From contig NZ_JPRD01000015.1 in assembly GCF_000817815.1 (NCBI RefSeq), forward strand, positions 62,001 through 126,000: a DNA stretch of 64,000 nucleotides. The letters are read 5' to 3'. The stretch comes from Vibrio owensii CAIM 1854 = LMG 25443. GTDB taxonomy: Bacteria; Pseudomonadota; Gammaproteobacteria; Enterobacterales; Vibrionaceae. Position 1 is the first letter of the stretch; every line of letters begins with the position of its first letter. The notes under the pieces are model-generated. The model made no database searches. It worked only from the letters and a program-made list of their open reading frames with translations, and was not told where the DNA came from. Shown here in pieces: positions 33,354 through 42,285 of this stretch. The translations under genes were made by a program, and so were the position numbers.

Positions 33354-34856
33354 ATGGCAGTGATTAAAGATACGGCAGAACAGGTAATAATCTACAGCAA
33401 AGCGCAGAACTCAGAGAGTTTTGTTGTTGAGGCTGGTGCAGGTGTCGGGAAAACGCACACAATTGAGCAGATTGTACGACGTAAAGCTTCATCAGAATAC
33501 CGAATGCTATATCTTGCTTTCAATACTCACATTGTCGAAGAAGCTAAGAAGAAAATGAGTGATGTGGAAGGTCTTGTAATCAGTACAGTTCACTCTTTTG
33601 CATACAACGAACTTGGACATCTGTATCGTCACAAGTTGGGCGAAATGAATCTTCGTGAGTATATGACTGCCCTAAGTAGTTCATCGTTCAAGACCGCTGA
33701 ATACGTGCGTAACACTGTAAATTGTTACATTGGTTCCTCTGACCATGACATGTTAATTAAGCATGTACCTAAAGAGGTACGTAAAGAATACCGCGATTTA
33801 ACACTCAAAAACGCCCGCTCCATTTGGAAACAAATGATCGACCTACACAGTCCAGTCAAGATGCCACATGATGGGTATTTAAAGCTTTTCTGCTCAGGTC
33901 CCGATGGTATTGCAGCTTTAGATTCTTTTGCAGGATTGATTGTTGACGAGAGTCAGGACCAAAATGGGTGTTTCGTTGAGTTGGAAAAGCGATATCTTTC
34001 AGAGGGCAACCAGCTAATTAAAGTTGGTGATACTGACCAGCAGTTGTATTCATTTCGTGGGGTATGCAATGCCAACGCTGAGTTTAGGAAAATAATCCCA
34101 ACATATACATTGTCAAAGTCCTTCCGTTTTGGTCCATCTGTTGGAGAGTTGGCAACCGCTGTTATCAGTACAAAGAAAAGTGAATTCCCTTCAAAGATCA
34201 CTGGTACTGAATCTCTGACAACGCTAATTCACCCACCAGGGACAAAACTAAAGGGTAAGCGGACGATCTTACATAGAACTGCAGTAGGGGTTCTTACTAC
34301 TGCACTTGAAATGTATAAGCACGGTATGAAGTTTCACGTTGTTGGTGGTATCAAAGCTTATGTGACTAAGGAATTACATTGGTACCAACTGCTTAAGCAA
34401 GGTAAAACTGACAAGATTCCTCATTGGTTTCTAAAAAGCTTTCCAAATTGGCAGAAGGTTATGGATTGCAACAAGGCAAAAGCCGATCAAGAAGTCACTC
34501 GGGTTGTAAAAATGCTGACCAGTTGTGAAAAGCAAGGTTACACAGACGTAAGTTCACTCTTTGAATTGCTTGATAGTTCACAACCTAGTATTGATGAGGC
34601 TCAGTTTGTACTTAGCACTGTGCACCGATTCAAAGGTGCTGAAAGCGATTGTGTTGTATTGTCTAACGACTTTCAGCCATGGCAAAGGATTACAAAGATG
34701 CCCAAATCCAAACGCGACGAGGAAGTTAATAACCTTTATGTCGCTCTTACCCGTGTACGTAAAGAATTAGTCATAAATGATACTATTTGGGACATAATGG
34801 TTCAGACTAAGACCACAGAACTCTGCACTCGCCACCGGTCAGTTTACGCAGCTTAA
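33354..34856 (+). CDS. UvrD/Rep-like superfamily 1 helicase, short
   Basis: 500 residues with the superfamily 1A motifs: motif I E-A-G-A-G-V-G-K-T (lysine about 33), motif II D-E-S-Q-D (about 198-202), motif III V-G-D-T-D-Q-Q-L-Y-S-F-R-G, motif V S-T-V-H-R-F-K-G-A-E, and motif VI Y-V-A-L-T-R-V-R. At about two thirds the length of UvrD it lacks the full 1B/2B insertions, as in phage- and element-borne F-box-helicase-like forms. Probable ATP-dependent DNA translocation in repair or element replication. Confidence 0.88.
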   Translation: MAVIKDTAEQVIIYSKAQNSESFVVEAGAGVGKTHTIEQIVRRKASSEYRMLYLAFNTHIVEEAKKKMSDVEGLVISTVHSFAYNELGHLYRHKLGEMNLREYMTALSSSSFKTAEYVRNTVNCYIGSSDHDMLIKHVPKEVRKEYRDLTLKNARSIWKQMIDLHSPVKMPHDGYLKLFCSGPDGIAALDSFAGLIVDESQDQNGCFVELEKRYLSEGNQLIKVGDTDQQLYSFRGVCNANAEFRKIIPTYTLSKSFRFGPSVGELATAVISTKKSEFPSKITGTESLTTLIHPPGTKLKGKRTILHRTAVGVLTTALEMYKHGMKFHVVGGIKAYVTKELHWYQLLKQGKTDKIPHWFLKSFPNWQKVMDCNKAKADQEVTRVVKMLTSCEKQGYTDVSSLFELLDSSQPSIDEAQFVLSTVHRFKGAESDCVVLSNDFQPWQRITKMPKSKRDEEVNNLYVALTRVRKELVINDTIWDIMVQTKTTELCTRHRSVYAA

Positions 34857-34883
34857 CTTTTCTCTAAATTTTATGGATATGTA

Positions 34884-35306
34884 ATGAAAATAATACGCAA
34901 TGTTTTATCGGCTTCAGTTGTCGTTACCGCTTTAATTTCCACGTTTACTTGCGCAGCCATTCAGGAAATTGACAACCAAAGACAGCAAGAGCCTCAATTG
35001 TTCGTTGGGAGTGATACTTATACTTATGTAGGTGATGAAGAGTTGGCAGTAAATATTACTCTTTTCGACGATCGGTTTAATGATAACGGATGCATCTACT
35101 CTGCTACATCCCGTTCAGTAGACGTCGGCTGGACATTAATTGAGATTAACAAGCGCACGTGTACTGGAGACTACCAGTCGCTTGTCTGGGCTGCCGAAAC
35201 CGTCGTAGGTAAACACTACAAAGTTCGATCTAAAACCATCAAGCATAAAAAAAATGGTAAGACTGTTAACGAACTAACCCGGGGTGATCTAGTGGAAAAG
35301 TTGTAG
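34884..35306 (+). CDS. Exported hypothetical protein, 140 aa
   Basis: A signal peptide (about 1-25, ending T-C-A-A) then a polar domain with two cysteines (G-C-I-Y and R-T-C-T) that could pair in the periplasm. Family unknown. It lies 27 bp after the helicase gene but need not be functionally related. Confidence 0.6.
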   Translation: MKIIRNVLSASVVVTALISTFTCAAIQEIDNQRQQEPQLFVGSDTYTYVGDEELAVNITLFDDRFNDNGCIYSATSRSVDVGWTLIEINKRTCTGDYQSLVWAAETVVGKHYKVRSKTIKHKKNGKTVNELTRGDLVEKL

Positions 35307-35387
35307 GTGATAAGATGTCTATCGTCCCATTCGCTGATCGACGCAGGGTAAATCCAATATAAATTACAAAGAGTATACAAACTATCT

Positions 35388-36218
35388 ATGCACACCGAAG
35401 ACAATCGATCAAAACCTAAAGTCCGGCAGGCACGAAATTACGATAGTGTGTGGAATTCTGCAGTGTGGCATCTTTCCAACAGAGAAATGACTGAGGCTGA
35501 GCTGTTAGTAAAACTTCACGCTAAAACAGATAATGAAGAGTGGATAGCTAAGGCACTAGACAAACTTCGTGAGTACGGTTACCTAAAAACAGATGCTGAA
35601 TATGCTCGTCAATTTGCAAGCCAGTCTTTCTTCGGTGAATACGGAACATCTTACATTATCGAAAAGCTAAAGAAGAAGGGGATAAAAGAGCCTTTGATCA
35701 TCGATGCTATCAATGTTGTTATAGTTGAGCAGAATATCGATGAGCAAGAAATCCTCAATGCCCGGGTAAACAGCTACTACCAGCAATTTACAATAAGTCG
35801 TGAGAAACTAACGCGCCATCTCCAAAAGCGCGGGTTTACTTATGAACAGGTAAAAAATGCCATAGTTCAACACCCAGAAAGTCATCAGCTCAAAAGTGAG
35901 ATTGAACTTAAAGGAGAAAAAGCCAACCCTGAAAGAGAAGTTATCAATTACGCTAGGAGAGGAAAAGGTCTATCAGTTATCAAACTGGAATTAAGAAAGC
36001 GGAAAGTTGATACCTCTAACCTGGATTCCATTGTTAAGCGGTTGATAAGCTCGGGTGAGCTTGACTTCTATAACTCTTGTCTACAGCAACTGAAGAAAAA
36101 GTATGACAGAATAGATAACAGTAAAGACCGCTCAAATGCCTATGGAATGCTAATGCGAAAGGGCTTTTCATCAGACGAAATAAAATATGCACTGGAGGCT
36201 ATTAATGAGCCAGAATAG
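35388..36218 (+). CDS. recX: RecX-family regulator, extended
   Basis: 276 residues, longer than the usual 150-180. The RecX three-helix repeats are visible: L-S-N-R-E-M-T-E-A-E-L-L-V-K-L, A-L-D-K-L-R-E-Y-G-Y-L-K-T-D-A-E-Y-A-R-Q-F, G-T-S-Y-I-I-E-K-L-K-K-K-G-I, then further copies (L-T-R-H-L-Q-K-R-G-F, and M-L-M-R-K-G-F-S-S-D-E-I near the C-terminus). RecX caps RecA filaments. An element-borne version may tune SOS induction near the umuDC pair. It overlaps the next gene by 14 bp. Confidence 0.8.
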   Translation: MHTEDNRSKPKVRQARNYDSVWNSAVWHLSNREMTEAELLVKLHAKTDNEEWIAKALDKLREYGYLKTDAEYARQFASQSFFGEYGTSYIIEKLKKKGIKEPLIIDAINVVIVEQNIDEQEILNARVNSYYQQFTISREKLTRHLQKRGFTYEQVKNAIVQHPESHQLKSEIELKGEKANPEREVINYARRGKGLSVIKLELRKRKVDTSNLDSIVKRLISSGELDFYNSCLQQLKKKYDRIDNSKDRSNAYGMLMRKGFSSDEIKYALEAINEPE

Positions 36219-36519
36219 CGATAAGCTTTACAGAGAAAACTCATACCGGGGTAATGTGGCCGAATCAGAACCAGAATTAAAGGCTAAACTTAAGGATTGG
36301 CAAATACTACCGCCTATGAATCCATTAGCATGTAAGGAATGTGCAACCGTTCACGCTCCAGAAGCACCTCACAACATGGAATCGCTTAACTATAAGTACA
36401 ATTTTGCCAAGGCTAACGGTCGCTGGCCGACTTGGGCTGATGCATGTTCACATTGCTCTGAGGAAATTAAGCAGTTAGTAAAAGGTCTACTGTCAGACAA
36501 AGGTATTGATTACGCATAA
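36205..36519 (+). CDS. Phage-type conserved protein, 104 aa
   Basis: C-K-E-C-A-T-V-H, then H-N-M-E-S-L-N-Y-K-Y, G-R-W-P-T-W-A-D-A and S-H-C-S-E-E-I-K. This arrangement (a CxxC pair, P-H-N, R-W-P-T-W, H-C-S) is that of a conserved but uncharacterised phage protein. The cysteines and histidines suggest metal binding. The start at 36205 is inside recX, with GGAGG upstream. Confidence 0.6.
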   Translation: MSQNSDKLYRENSYRGNVAESEPELKAKLKDWQILPPMNPLACKECATVHAPEAPHNMESLNYKYNFAKANGRWPTWADACSHCSEEIKQLVKGLLSDKGIDYA

Positions 36520-36531
36520 TTGAGGGAACCT

Positions 36532-36894
36532 ATGGCTACAATCACAGATGTCAAACTAGATAAACCAGTTGAGTTCTGGCCTTATTATGAAAACGGGGGG
36601 GCTGCTAGCCCAATCGATGGGGCTAAATCATTTATAATGAAGCCAGATGACGCTCAGACTCTGGTTAAATCTCTTATCAAAGTAAACAAACTTGATCTTA
36701 TCGAAGAATCTCTGCAAAGCCTAGCAGTTCGTCGTGATGGCACAGTTCTCAAAACTGCTATGCCGTTGCTAAGCGAGGTAAAGGCATCGTTATCTTTGAT
36801 AGATTCAGTCCCCCACGATCTATTAAAGATGATTCACGCATGGGAACTTCAGGGTGCTAATGAAATTCATATAGACTTCGAAGCAAGATGCTGA
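36532..36894 (+). CDS. Hypothetical protein, 120 aa
   Basis: GAGGG lies upstream of the ATG at 36532. A soluble, mostly helical protein. It ends 73 bp before the umuC stop on the opposite strand (convergent). Unrecognised. Confidence 0.55.
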   Translation: MATITDVKLDKPVEFWPYYENGGAASPIDGAKSFIMKPDDAQTLVKSLIKVNKLDLIEESLQSLAVRRDGTVLKTAMPLLSEVKASLSLIDSVPHDLLKMIHAWELQGANEIHIDFEARC

Positions 36895-36967
36895 TCTAGC
36901 AACGTTGACTTTGGGTAACTAGGAATTAAGAATTTTCGATGGAAAGCTCGATGGTATCGTCTATTAG

Positions 36968-38227
36968 CTAACATCTTACCTTAGGGATATCATTCCACTT
37001 GGTTGTATATTGAGGTGAGAGAAGTTCTCGCCTCATCTCCCATTTTGGTTCAATACCCTGTGCGGCCAGAAACATTGTATCGTTACCATATTTCCGATTT
37101 ATTCCATCAAGCACTTTCATCAATTCGTCATCAGCTTGCCTCGGATTTAATAAATCCAGTTGTTCATGTAGACCATCAACTAATTCGATAAGACCAACGC
37201 CAATCTTATAGTAAGGTACGCCAGGTTTGTAAAATTGCCTTGCTGATTCCGTGGCGAGCTTAACCAAAGCCATTGTATCCGAGGTTGGGTATGGGATTTT
37301 GTGCAGTACCTTGAAACCATCCGTTTTCTGATCAAAGGATGATGTATGAGCAAAGCAAATCATAGTTTTGCATAGAGAGTTTTGAGCTCTAGCTTTCTTA
37401 GCTGCAATACCAACTCGTTTGGCTAGAGCTTCCTGTAATGAATTCAAATCAGTAATTCGTTCACCGACACTCCTGGTAGAATATATCTGTTGTTTATCGG
37501 CACGTACGTCATCCCAAATTTTACAGATTTCTCCATTCAACTCACGTACTGTACGCTCCATCTCAACATTGAAATTTCTTCTTGCTTTGCTGGGTTCAAA
37601 ACGGGACAAATCATATGCTGTTTCAATGCCCATATGCTTGAGTCTTTGGGCGTAGCGGGAGCCAATACCCCAAACATCGGCTACCTGTTGCGTTCGTAGT
37701 ACTGCTATTCGCTCCTGATCGTTATCGATCACGCAGACTCCTTGGTAGCCAGCGATGTCCTTTGCTGCATGATTAGCAGATTTAGCGAGAGTTAACGTTG
37801 GTCCGATACCTACTGAAACAGGGATGCGGCATTCTCTCCATACGGTCTTCTTGATCAGTGCACCATGCTGACGAATATCCTTTATTGATTTCGAACAATT
37901 GTGCAAGTCCAGAAATGATTCATCAATTGAATATATGTGCTGGCGCGGGGCAAATCGACCAATGACATTCATCATCTTAGTACTGATGTCAGCGTATAGC
38001 TCATAGTTGGATGAGCGAACAATTACGCCTCGAGCCTCACAAAGCGCCTTGATCTTAAAGTATGGTTGGAACTTAGGTACACCACATTGTTTAGCTAACC
38101 GGTTGACCGCGACCACTGTTCCGTCATTATTTGACAATACTACTAAAGGTTTGCCTCTGTAGAAGGGGTTGAATACCGCCTCACAGCTGCAATAAAAAGA
38201 GTTGGCATCGATTAACGCAAATGACAA
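36968..38227 (-). CDS. umuC: DNA polymerase V catalytic subunit (UmuC-like, Y family)
   Basis: 419 residues. The Y-family palm shows D7 in L-I-D-A-N-S-F-Y-C and D102/E103 in Y-S-I-D-E-S-F-L-D-L, the metal-binding triad. The helix-hairpin-helix region has V-W-G-I-G-S-R-Y-A-Q-R-L. The C-terminal little-finger domain is complete. It should carry out error-prone lesion bypass with processed UmuD. It is the second gene of a umuDC operon (6-bp gap). Element-borne umuDC relatives are common. Confidence 0.95.
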   Translation of the reverse strand: MSFALIDANSFYCSCEAVFNPFYRGKPLVVLSNNDGTVVAVNRLAKQCGVPKFQPYFKIKALCEARGVIVRSSNYELYADISTKMMNVIGRFAPRQHIYSIDESFLDLHNCSKSIKDIRQHGALIKKTVWRECRIPVSVGIGPTLTLAKSANHAAKDIAGYQGVCVIDNDQERIAVLRTQQVADVWGIGSRYAQRLKHMGIETAYDLSRFEPSKARRNFNVEMERTVRELNGEICKIWDDVRADKQQIYSTRSVGERITDLNSLQEALAKRVGIAAKKARAQNSLCKTMICFAHTSSFDQKTDGFKVLHKIPYPTSDTMALVKLATESARQFYKPGVPYYKIGVGLIELVDGLHEQLDLLNPRQADDELMKVLDGINRKYGNDTMFLAAQGIEPKWEMRRELLSPQYTTKWNDIPKVRC

Positions 38228-38233
38228 GAGCGA

Positions 38234-38638
38234 CTACTCCCCTGGTAAGTAACATGGCCGGTGGCAACGGAGGCTGCAGATGACTGTGCCTTCGATGCGG
38301 AAAGAGTCCAGTTCATTAATCCGAATGGGAGGAATACTTTCGTTTGCTGATATTAGAAGTCGATTATCAACATCGAGTATTTTGCAAGCAAACTCTCCAT
38401 TATACGTACAGACAATCACGTCGTGGTTCTTTCTTTCTACAGCTCTATCCACAACCAGAATGTCTTTGTCAAAGATGCCTACTCCTATCATGGACGTACC
38501 TGTTGCCTGACCGATAAACGTCGCATTCGGATTTTTGAGTATTAGATCCTCGATAGATAGACCCAAATCTGAGTATTCACTAGCAGGGGATTCGAAGCCA
38601 CTAATGCCAGCACTTGCCATAATCGGAATAACCTTCAT
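38234..38638 (-). CDS. umuD: UmuD-like S24 self-cleaving protein
   Basis: 134 residues. The cleavage site A10-G11 is near the N-terminus, the nucleophile is S49 in G-T-S-M-I, and the lysine is K86 in F-A-C-K-I-L. The 37-residue spacing of serine and lysine is the same as in E. coli UmuD. RecA-stimulated self-cleavage activates the polymerase. The LexA-box just upstream is consistent with SOS control. Confidence 0.93.
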   Translation of the reverse strand: MKVIPIMASAGISGFESPASEYSDLGLSIEDLILKNPNATFIGQATGTSMIGVGIFDKDILVVDRAVERKNHDVIVCTYNGEFACKILDVDNRLLISANESIPPIRINELDSFRIEGTVICSLRCHRPCYLPGE

Positions 38639-38647
38639 TACAAACCA

Positions 38648-38663
38648 CTGTATATATATACAT
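38648..38663 (-). promoter_or_regulatory. LexA (SOS) box of umuDC
   Basis: CTGT-ATATATAT-ACAT, one mismatch from the CTGT-N8-ACAG consensus, 10 bp upstream of the umuD start. It should repress the operon until LexA is cleaved. Confidence 0.85.
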
Positions 38664-38967
38664 AATAATTACGTAGTTTGATATCTATTCCGGTTTTTTT
38701 CAACTGATCATGCGAAATTACCAATCAATCGATGGTTAAAGCATCACCTTAACTAAAGTCTGCATTAAAAGTGCGAAATACATACTGGAATTTCATAGTA
38801 CATCATTATATGCTCGATGGATGGACAGGCGTCCATCTACCAAAGATATACCTCAATAACTTAAGAAATGGGTACGTTGCGAGTACAGTGACTGAAGATC
38901 CACGAAGTCTGATCACAGAACTATGTCAGGTGGTTTTACGATCTTAATGACTAAAATACTTCGGCGT

Positions 38968-38984
38968 ACAATGTTAGACCGCAA
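38968..38984 (+). repeat. Dispersed 16-bp repeat, copy 2 of 3
   Basis: ACAATGTTAGACCGCA occurs here, again at 43881-43896, and in reverse orientation at 5451-5466. All three copies are in non-coding DNA at module boundaries. The gene-free stretch 38664-39085 contains only this and a dyad (39033-39054) that I can name. Confidence 0.6.
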
Positions 38985-39032
38985 ATTCAACGCAAGTTGA
39001 AAGCGATTAGCTTGAGTCTAGCCACCGCCTAG

Positions 39033-39054
39033 CTTTTACAACGCATTGTAAAAG
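39033..39054. promoter_or_regulatory. 9-bp dyad upstream of TraR/DksA-like gene
   Basis: CTTTTACAA-CGCA-TTGTAAAAG is a perfect inverted repeat, 32 bp upstream of the start at 39086. Its position fits an operator overlapping the promoter. Confidence 0.5.
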
Positions 39055-39085
39055 TGGGGGTTGTGACTAATGATAAGGAATGATT

Positions 39086-39502
39086 ATGAAACAAGCTCAA
39101 CCGAAGAGTTTACTATCTCTGGAAGAATTACAGGCGAAATTACCACACGAACTAAAAAACATTCAGGTGCGTAGAACGAAACTACTGTCTTCTTTACGAA
39201 CACTAACTTCAGACCTGGGATGTGGCTCCGATTCTGCCGATGAAGCCGACCTTAAATCGGAACATGAAAGTATACAACGCGAGATCAATCGTCTAGCGGC
39301 AGAGGAATCTAATGTTCAAGATGCAATTAGAGCTTCTCGCGATGAATGCTATGGCTATTGCGATTGCTGCGGTGTGAATATCCCACTAAGTCGAATGAAT
39401 TCATCACCTTTTACGACGCAATGCGTTGATTGCAAGGGGGTCCTTGAAGTGCGTGCAGCTCAGCAAACAGGCTATCGAATGCCATCAGGAGCAAGAATCT
39501 GA
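39086..39502 (+). CDS. TraR/DksA-type zinc-finger protein
   Basis: 138 residues. A helical N-terminal part with a coiled coil (about 18-80) leads into the C4 zinc finger Y-C-D-C-C-G-x-N-I-P plus T-Q-C-V-D-C-K, the DksA/TraR signature. These proteins enter the RNA polymerase secondary channel and modulate initiation, TraR without ppGpp. The acidic tip residues are not obvious. The start at 39086 is set by AAGGA at 39075-39079. Confidence 0.8.
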   Translation: MKQAQPKSLLSLEELQAKLPHELKNIQVRRTKLLSSLRTLTSDLGCGSDSADEADLKSEHESIQREINRLAAEESNVQDAIRASRDECYGYCDCCGVNIPLSRMNSSPFTTQCVDCKGVLEVRAAQQTGYRMPSGARI

Positions 39503-39601
39503 TCAGATTCCAAACGCTGATCTAAATACAAGCACAATTGTTTGACAAAAGTATGGTGTAATCTCCAAATTGAACGATGTTTTAATTTGGGAGTTACGTG
39601 T

Positions 39602-40219
39602 ATGAAAACGGTATATAAGCATGTACAACAAGCTGTTATTCGAGGGGAGGGAAGCTCCTCTCCATTGAGTATGGTAATTGACCTAAGTGCTCCAGAGGCC
39701 GCTGCGAGCAGTGGAAAAGCTGGACATTTAGAAGTCACTCCATCTTGGAAATTATTATTCGCTGGTACCGATGCCGATATCAAACAACAGTTTGCAAAAG
39801 GCTTAGCTGGTTCCTTTGAATCAGGGTTAAGTAAAGCTGACTTTGCAGACAGCGCCGCCTCTTTTGTTAAGCATATCGATACACTCGTGACTAATAGTGA
39901 AAAGGCTTCAATCAAATTGATGCAATCGATTGGACTCGGTGGAATCGCTATCCGTAATGATGAGCTGGGTCGAATGAAGTACAAAGCCCTTATGCTTCCT
40001 TTTGATATGCATGGGTCTAACTACCGCCTACTCCCTTTGACCGAAGAGCGCGATATATCCATTATGTGTGACATTCTTCTAGAAATCATTGAATTACGCT
40101 CCGAAAACAAACTAAATCAATGGTTTGGAAATGCAGTGAAATTGATAACAAAAAGTGAATGTGAGCAGGTAATGGCTCTTCATTCCGCGATGTTTAGCTC
40201 AGATACTAAGGTGCATTAA
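39602..40219 (+). CDS. Hypothetical protein, 205 aa
   Basis: Start at 39602 (GGGAG at 39590-39594). An alpha/beta soluble protein with a glycine/alanine-rich region. Unrecognised. The DNA methyltransferase begins 1 bp after its stop, so it may be that enzyme's partner. Confidence 0.6.
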   Translation: MKTVYKHVQQAVIRGEGSSSPLSMVIDLSAPEAAASSGKAGHLEVTPSWKLLFAGTDADIKQQFAKGLAGSFESGLSKADFADSAASFVKHIDTLVTNSEKASIKLMQSIGLGGIAIRNDELGRMKYKALMLPFDMHGSNYRLLPLTEERDISIMCDILLEIIELRSENKLNQWFGNAVKLITKSECEQVMALHSAMFSSDTKVH

Positions 40220-40220
40220 G

Positions 40221-41474
40221 ATGAGTAGTGCAGTTTTAAACAATACACTGATCATGAACACAGTTTCGAGTATCTATGAATCTGAAGAGTCACTCGATAA
40301 CCGTTCTTTATACGAAATGGTAGCTTCGAAACTCGGAGTGAGTTTGTCGGACTTCCAGGCCCCGGTAGGAAAATCTCAAACCGTTCGCAATTTGATGACT
40401 AGAAAGATCCGCTGGGCACAACAAACCTTGAAAATAAAAGGCCTGCTAGAGCAAAAGTCCCGAGGGGTTTGGGAGTTACTAAAAACAAATAAAAAAGATG
40501 AATACCTTCATGCCACCATTGATGGAAAGATGATTATCGCATTGAGCACCGATCTAGGAGTCTCAATTTGCGCTGACTCGAGAACTGTTTTTGCCTCAGG
40601 TGTAATTGATGAACCAATTCACCTGACACTAACTTCATCCCCATATCCGATTCAAAAACCTAGAGCCTACGGTGGTGAATCTGACATGAATGCATGGCTT
40701 GATATGATGATGAAAACACTAGAGCCAATTGTTGAACGGTTAGCAAAAGGTGGTAGTATTGTCATTAATCTTTCAAACGATGTCTTTCTTAAAGGATTGC
40801 CGGCGCGATCCCTTTACCTAGAGTATTTTACAATAGCTTGCTGGGAAAAACTCGGGCTATACCTTATGGAACGAGGGGTTTGGAATTCGAACAAATACCC
40901 ATCTCCAACGCAGTGGGCATGTGTTAAACGTTACCACGCCAAAAGCTCCTATGAGCCTGTATTATGGTTTTGTAACGACCCCCTTGCATGTCCAGCAGAT
41001 AATAGACGTATTCTAGAAGAGCATTCGGAGAGCCACCGTCAATTTGTTGAAAGTGGTGGTATGAAATATGAGTACCAACATGGTGATGGTGCGTACAGAA
41101 AGCGCGTTGGTGAGTTTAGCAAACTTGGTAGCGGTCGGATTCCTAACAATAGCTTTTACATTCCTAACAACTGTTTATCAGGGCGTGAAGTCAATCAATA
41201 TGCCAAAGCGTTAGGACTACCGGTGCATTCAGCTAAGATGCCAGAGTCACTTGCTAATCGATTTGTAAGACACCTTACCGAAGAAGGGCAAGTTGTACTG
41301 GATCATTATAGTGGTACAGGAACAACTCCAGAAGCTTGTGAATTAACAGGACGCAGATGGTTTGCCATTGAACGCGTATGGGAATACGTTAGACAAAGTT
41401 TTCGACGATTTGACATTCACAATATTGATTACTGGGTTAATCCTGCATTCCTAGCAGCACAGAACGAATTCTAG
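40221..41474 (+). CDS. Orphan DNA methyltransferase (beta class, N4-C or N6-A)
   Basis: 417 residues. The N-terminal 90 residues look like a winged-helix region (L-G-V-S-L-S-D-F, T-R-K-I-R-W-A-Q-Q-T-L). Catalytic motif IV is T-S-S-P-Y-P-I, close to the T-S-P-P-Y of N4-cytosine enzymes with one proline replaced by serine. The cofactor motif I comes late, D-H-Y-S-G-T-G-T-T-P, giving the beta order. No restriction gene is adjacent, so it is an orphan that could mask element DNA from restriction. Confidence 0.75.
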   Translation: MSSAVLNNTLIMNTVSSIYESEESLDNRSLYEMVASKLGVSLSDFQAPVGKSQTVRNLMTRKIRWAQQTLKIKGLLEQKSRGVWELLKTNKKDEYLHATIDGKMIIALSTDLGVSICADSRTVFASGVIDEPIHLTLTSSPYPIQKPRAYGGESDMNAWLDMMMKTLEPIVERLAKGGSIVINLSNDVFLKGLPARSLYLEYFTIACWEKLGLYLMERGVWNSNKYPSPTQWACVKRYHAKSSYEPVLWFCNDPLACPADNRRILEEHSESHRQFVESGGMKYEYQHGDGAYRKRVGEFSKLGSGRIPNNSFYIPNNCLSGREVNQYAKALGLPVHSAKMPESLANRFVRHLTEEGQVVLDHYSGTGTTPEACELTGRRWFAIERVWEYVRQSFRRFDIHNIDYWVNPAFLAAQNEF

Positions 41475-41527
41475 CTTTAGTAAGTGATGTAACCATGCTC
41501 ATTAACAATGATGACTGGAGAAAGTCT

Positions 41528-41749
41528 ATGACCAAACAATCAAATAAAATGCACATGGTAATCATTGCTGTTAGTTTGGCGACCGTTGTACTTGCTTTCG
41601 ATACAAATGTCTCCCATTCGTTAATATCTACCGATTTACCAGGGTACGATGAAATGGCAGGATGGTTTCTATCCCTTAGTAAGAGCATTACTTGTATTAG
41701 CGTAGCTGTTGTTGTCAGCAAGACCCTGGAACAAATACTTCTGAACTGA
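41528..41749 (+). CDS. Small membrane protein, 73 aa
   Basis: Start at 41528 (GGAGA upstream). Two hydrophobic segments (about 10-26 and 46-66). Unrecognised; inner membrane predicted. Confidence 0.5.
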   Translation: MTKQSNKMHMVIIAVSLATVVLAFDTNVSHSLISTDLPGYDEMAGWFLSLSKSITCISVAVVVSKTLEQILLN

Positions 41750-41849
41750 TGAAGTAAGAGTATTTCCGAACATCTCTCGATCTTTAGGTGCAAGTCATGT
41801 TCAAACTTTCACGCGCAGCCAATTAACTTACAGTTCAGATATCAAATTC

Positions 41850-42242
41850 ATGTATAAGTTTTTTAAGAGAATGCATTCAAGCATAAACCAAATCCCTGTT
41901 GATGTATTTGTGTGTGATAACACGATTACTGCCACGAAGACATCAACACCAAATATACAGGTCAAAGCTCAAGGTAATTTTCGTCTGACCGATAAGCTTG
42001 TTAAAGAAGAGGACTTCATGTTGACCATGGCCGCAGCGCTCGAAGAACTTTGTTCTGGTGAAGTTCAGAAAAAATCACCATACGTAACGTTCAGAACAAA
42101 TATCAAGGTATCGCAAGAGGCGCAGAGACAAATCAGTAAGTGTTTGTTCCGGACAGGCATTGGTGTGTTGAAATTTGTGAATGTAGAAAAGGGTGATGAC
42201 GTCGAGTGGAAAAATCCGGAAACACTTAAACTAGAAGCTTAA
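41850..42242 (+). CDS. Hypothetical protein, 130 aa
   Basis: A soluble alpha/beta protein with two cysteines. ATG at 41850 used; 41871 is an alternative. Followed by a clear terminator. Unrecognised. Confidence 0.55.
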   Translation: MYKFFKRMHSSINQIPVDVFVCDNTITATKTSTPNIQVKAQGNFRLTDKLVKEEDFMLTMAAALEELCSGEVQKKSPYVTFRTNIKVSQEAQRQISKCLFRTGIGVLKFVNVEKGDDVEWKNPETLKLEA

Positions 42243-42250
42243 AGCCCCCT

Positions 42251-42285
42251 GAGGTTGCAATAACAAGGACGTTTGCAACCTCTTT
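42251..42285 (+). terminator. Intrinsic terminator between convergent genes
   Basis: GAGGTTGCAA (42251-42260) pairs with TTGCAACCTC (42273-42282) and is followed by TTTC. It separates the 130-residue gene from the minus-strand gene that ends at 42286. Confidence 0.7.

Noticed and set aside
41437..41793. Minus-strand frame of 118 codons
   Set aside because: Antisense to a small membrane-protein gene with a good start signal; no supporting feature.
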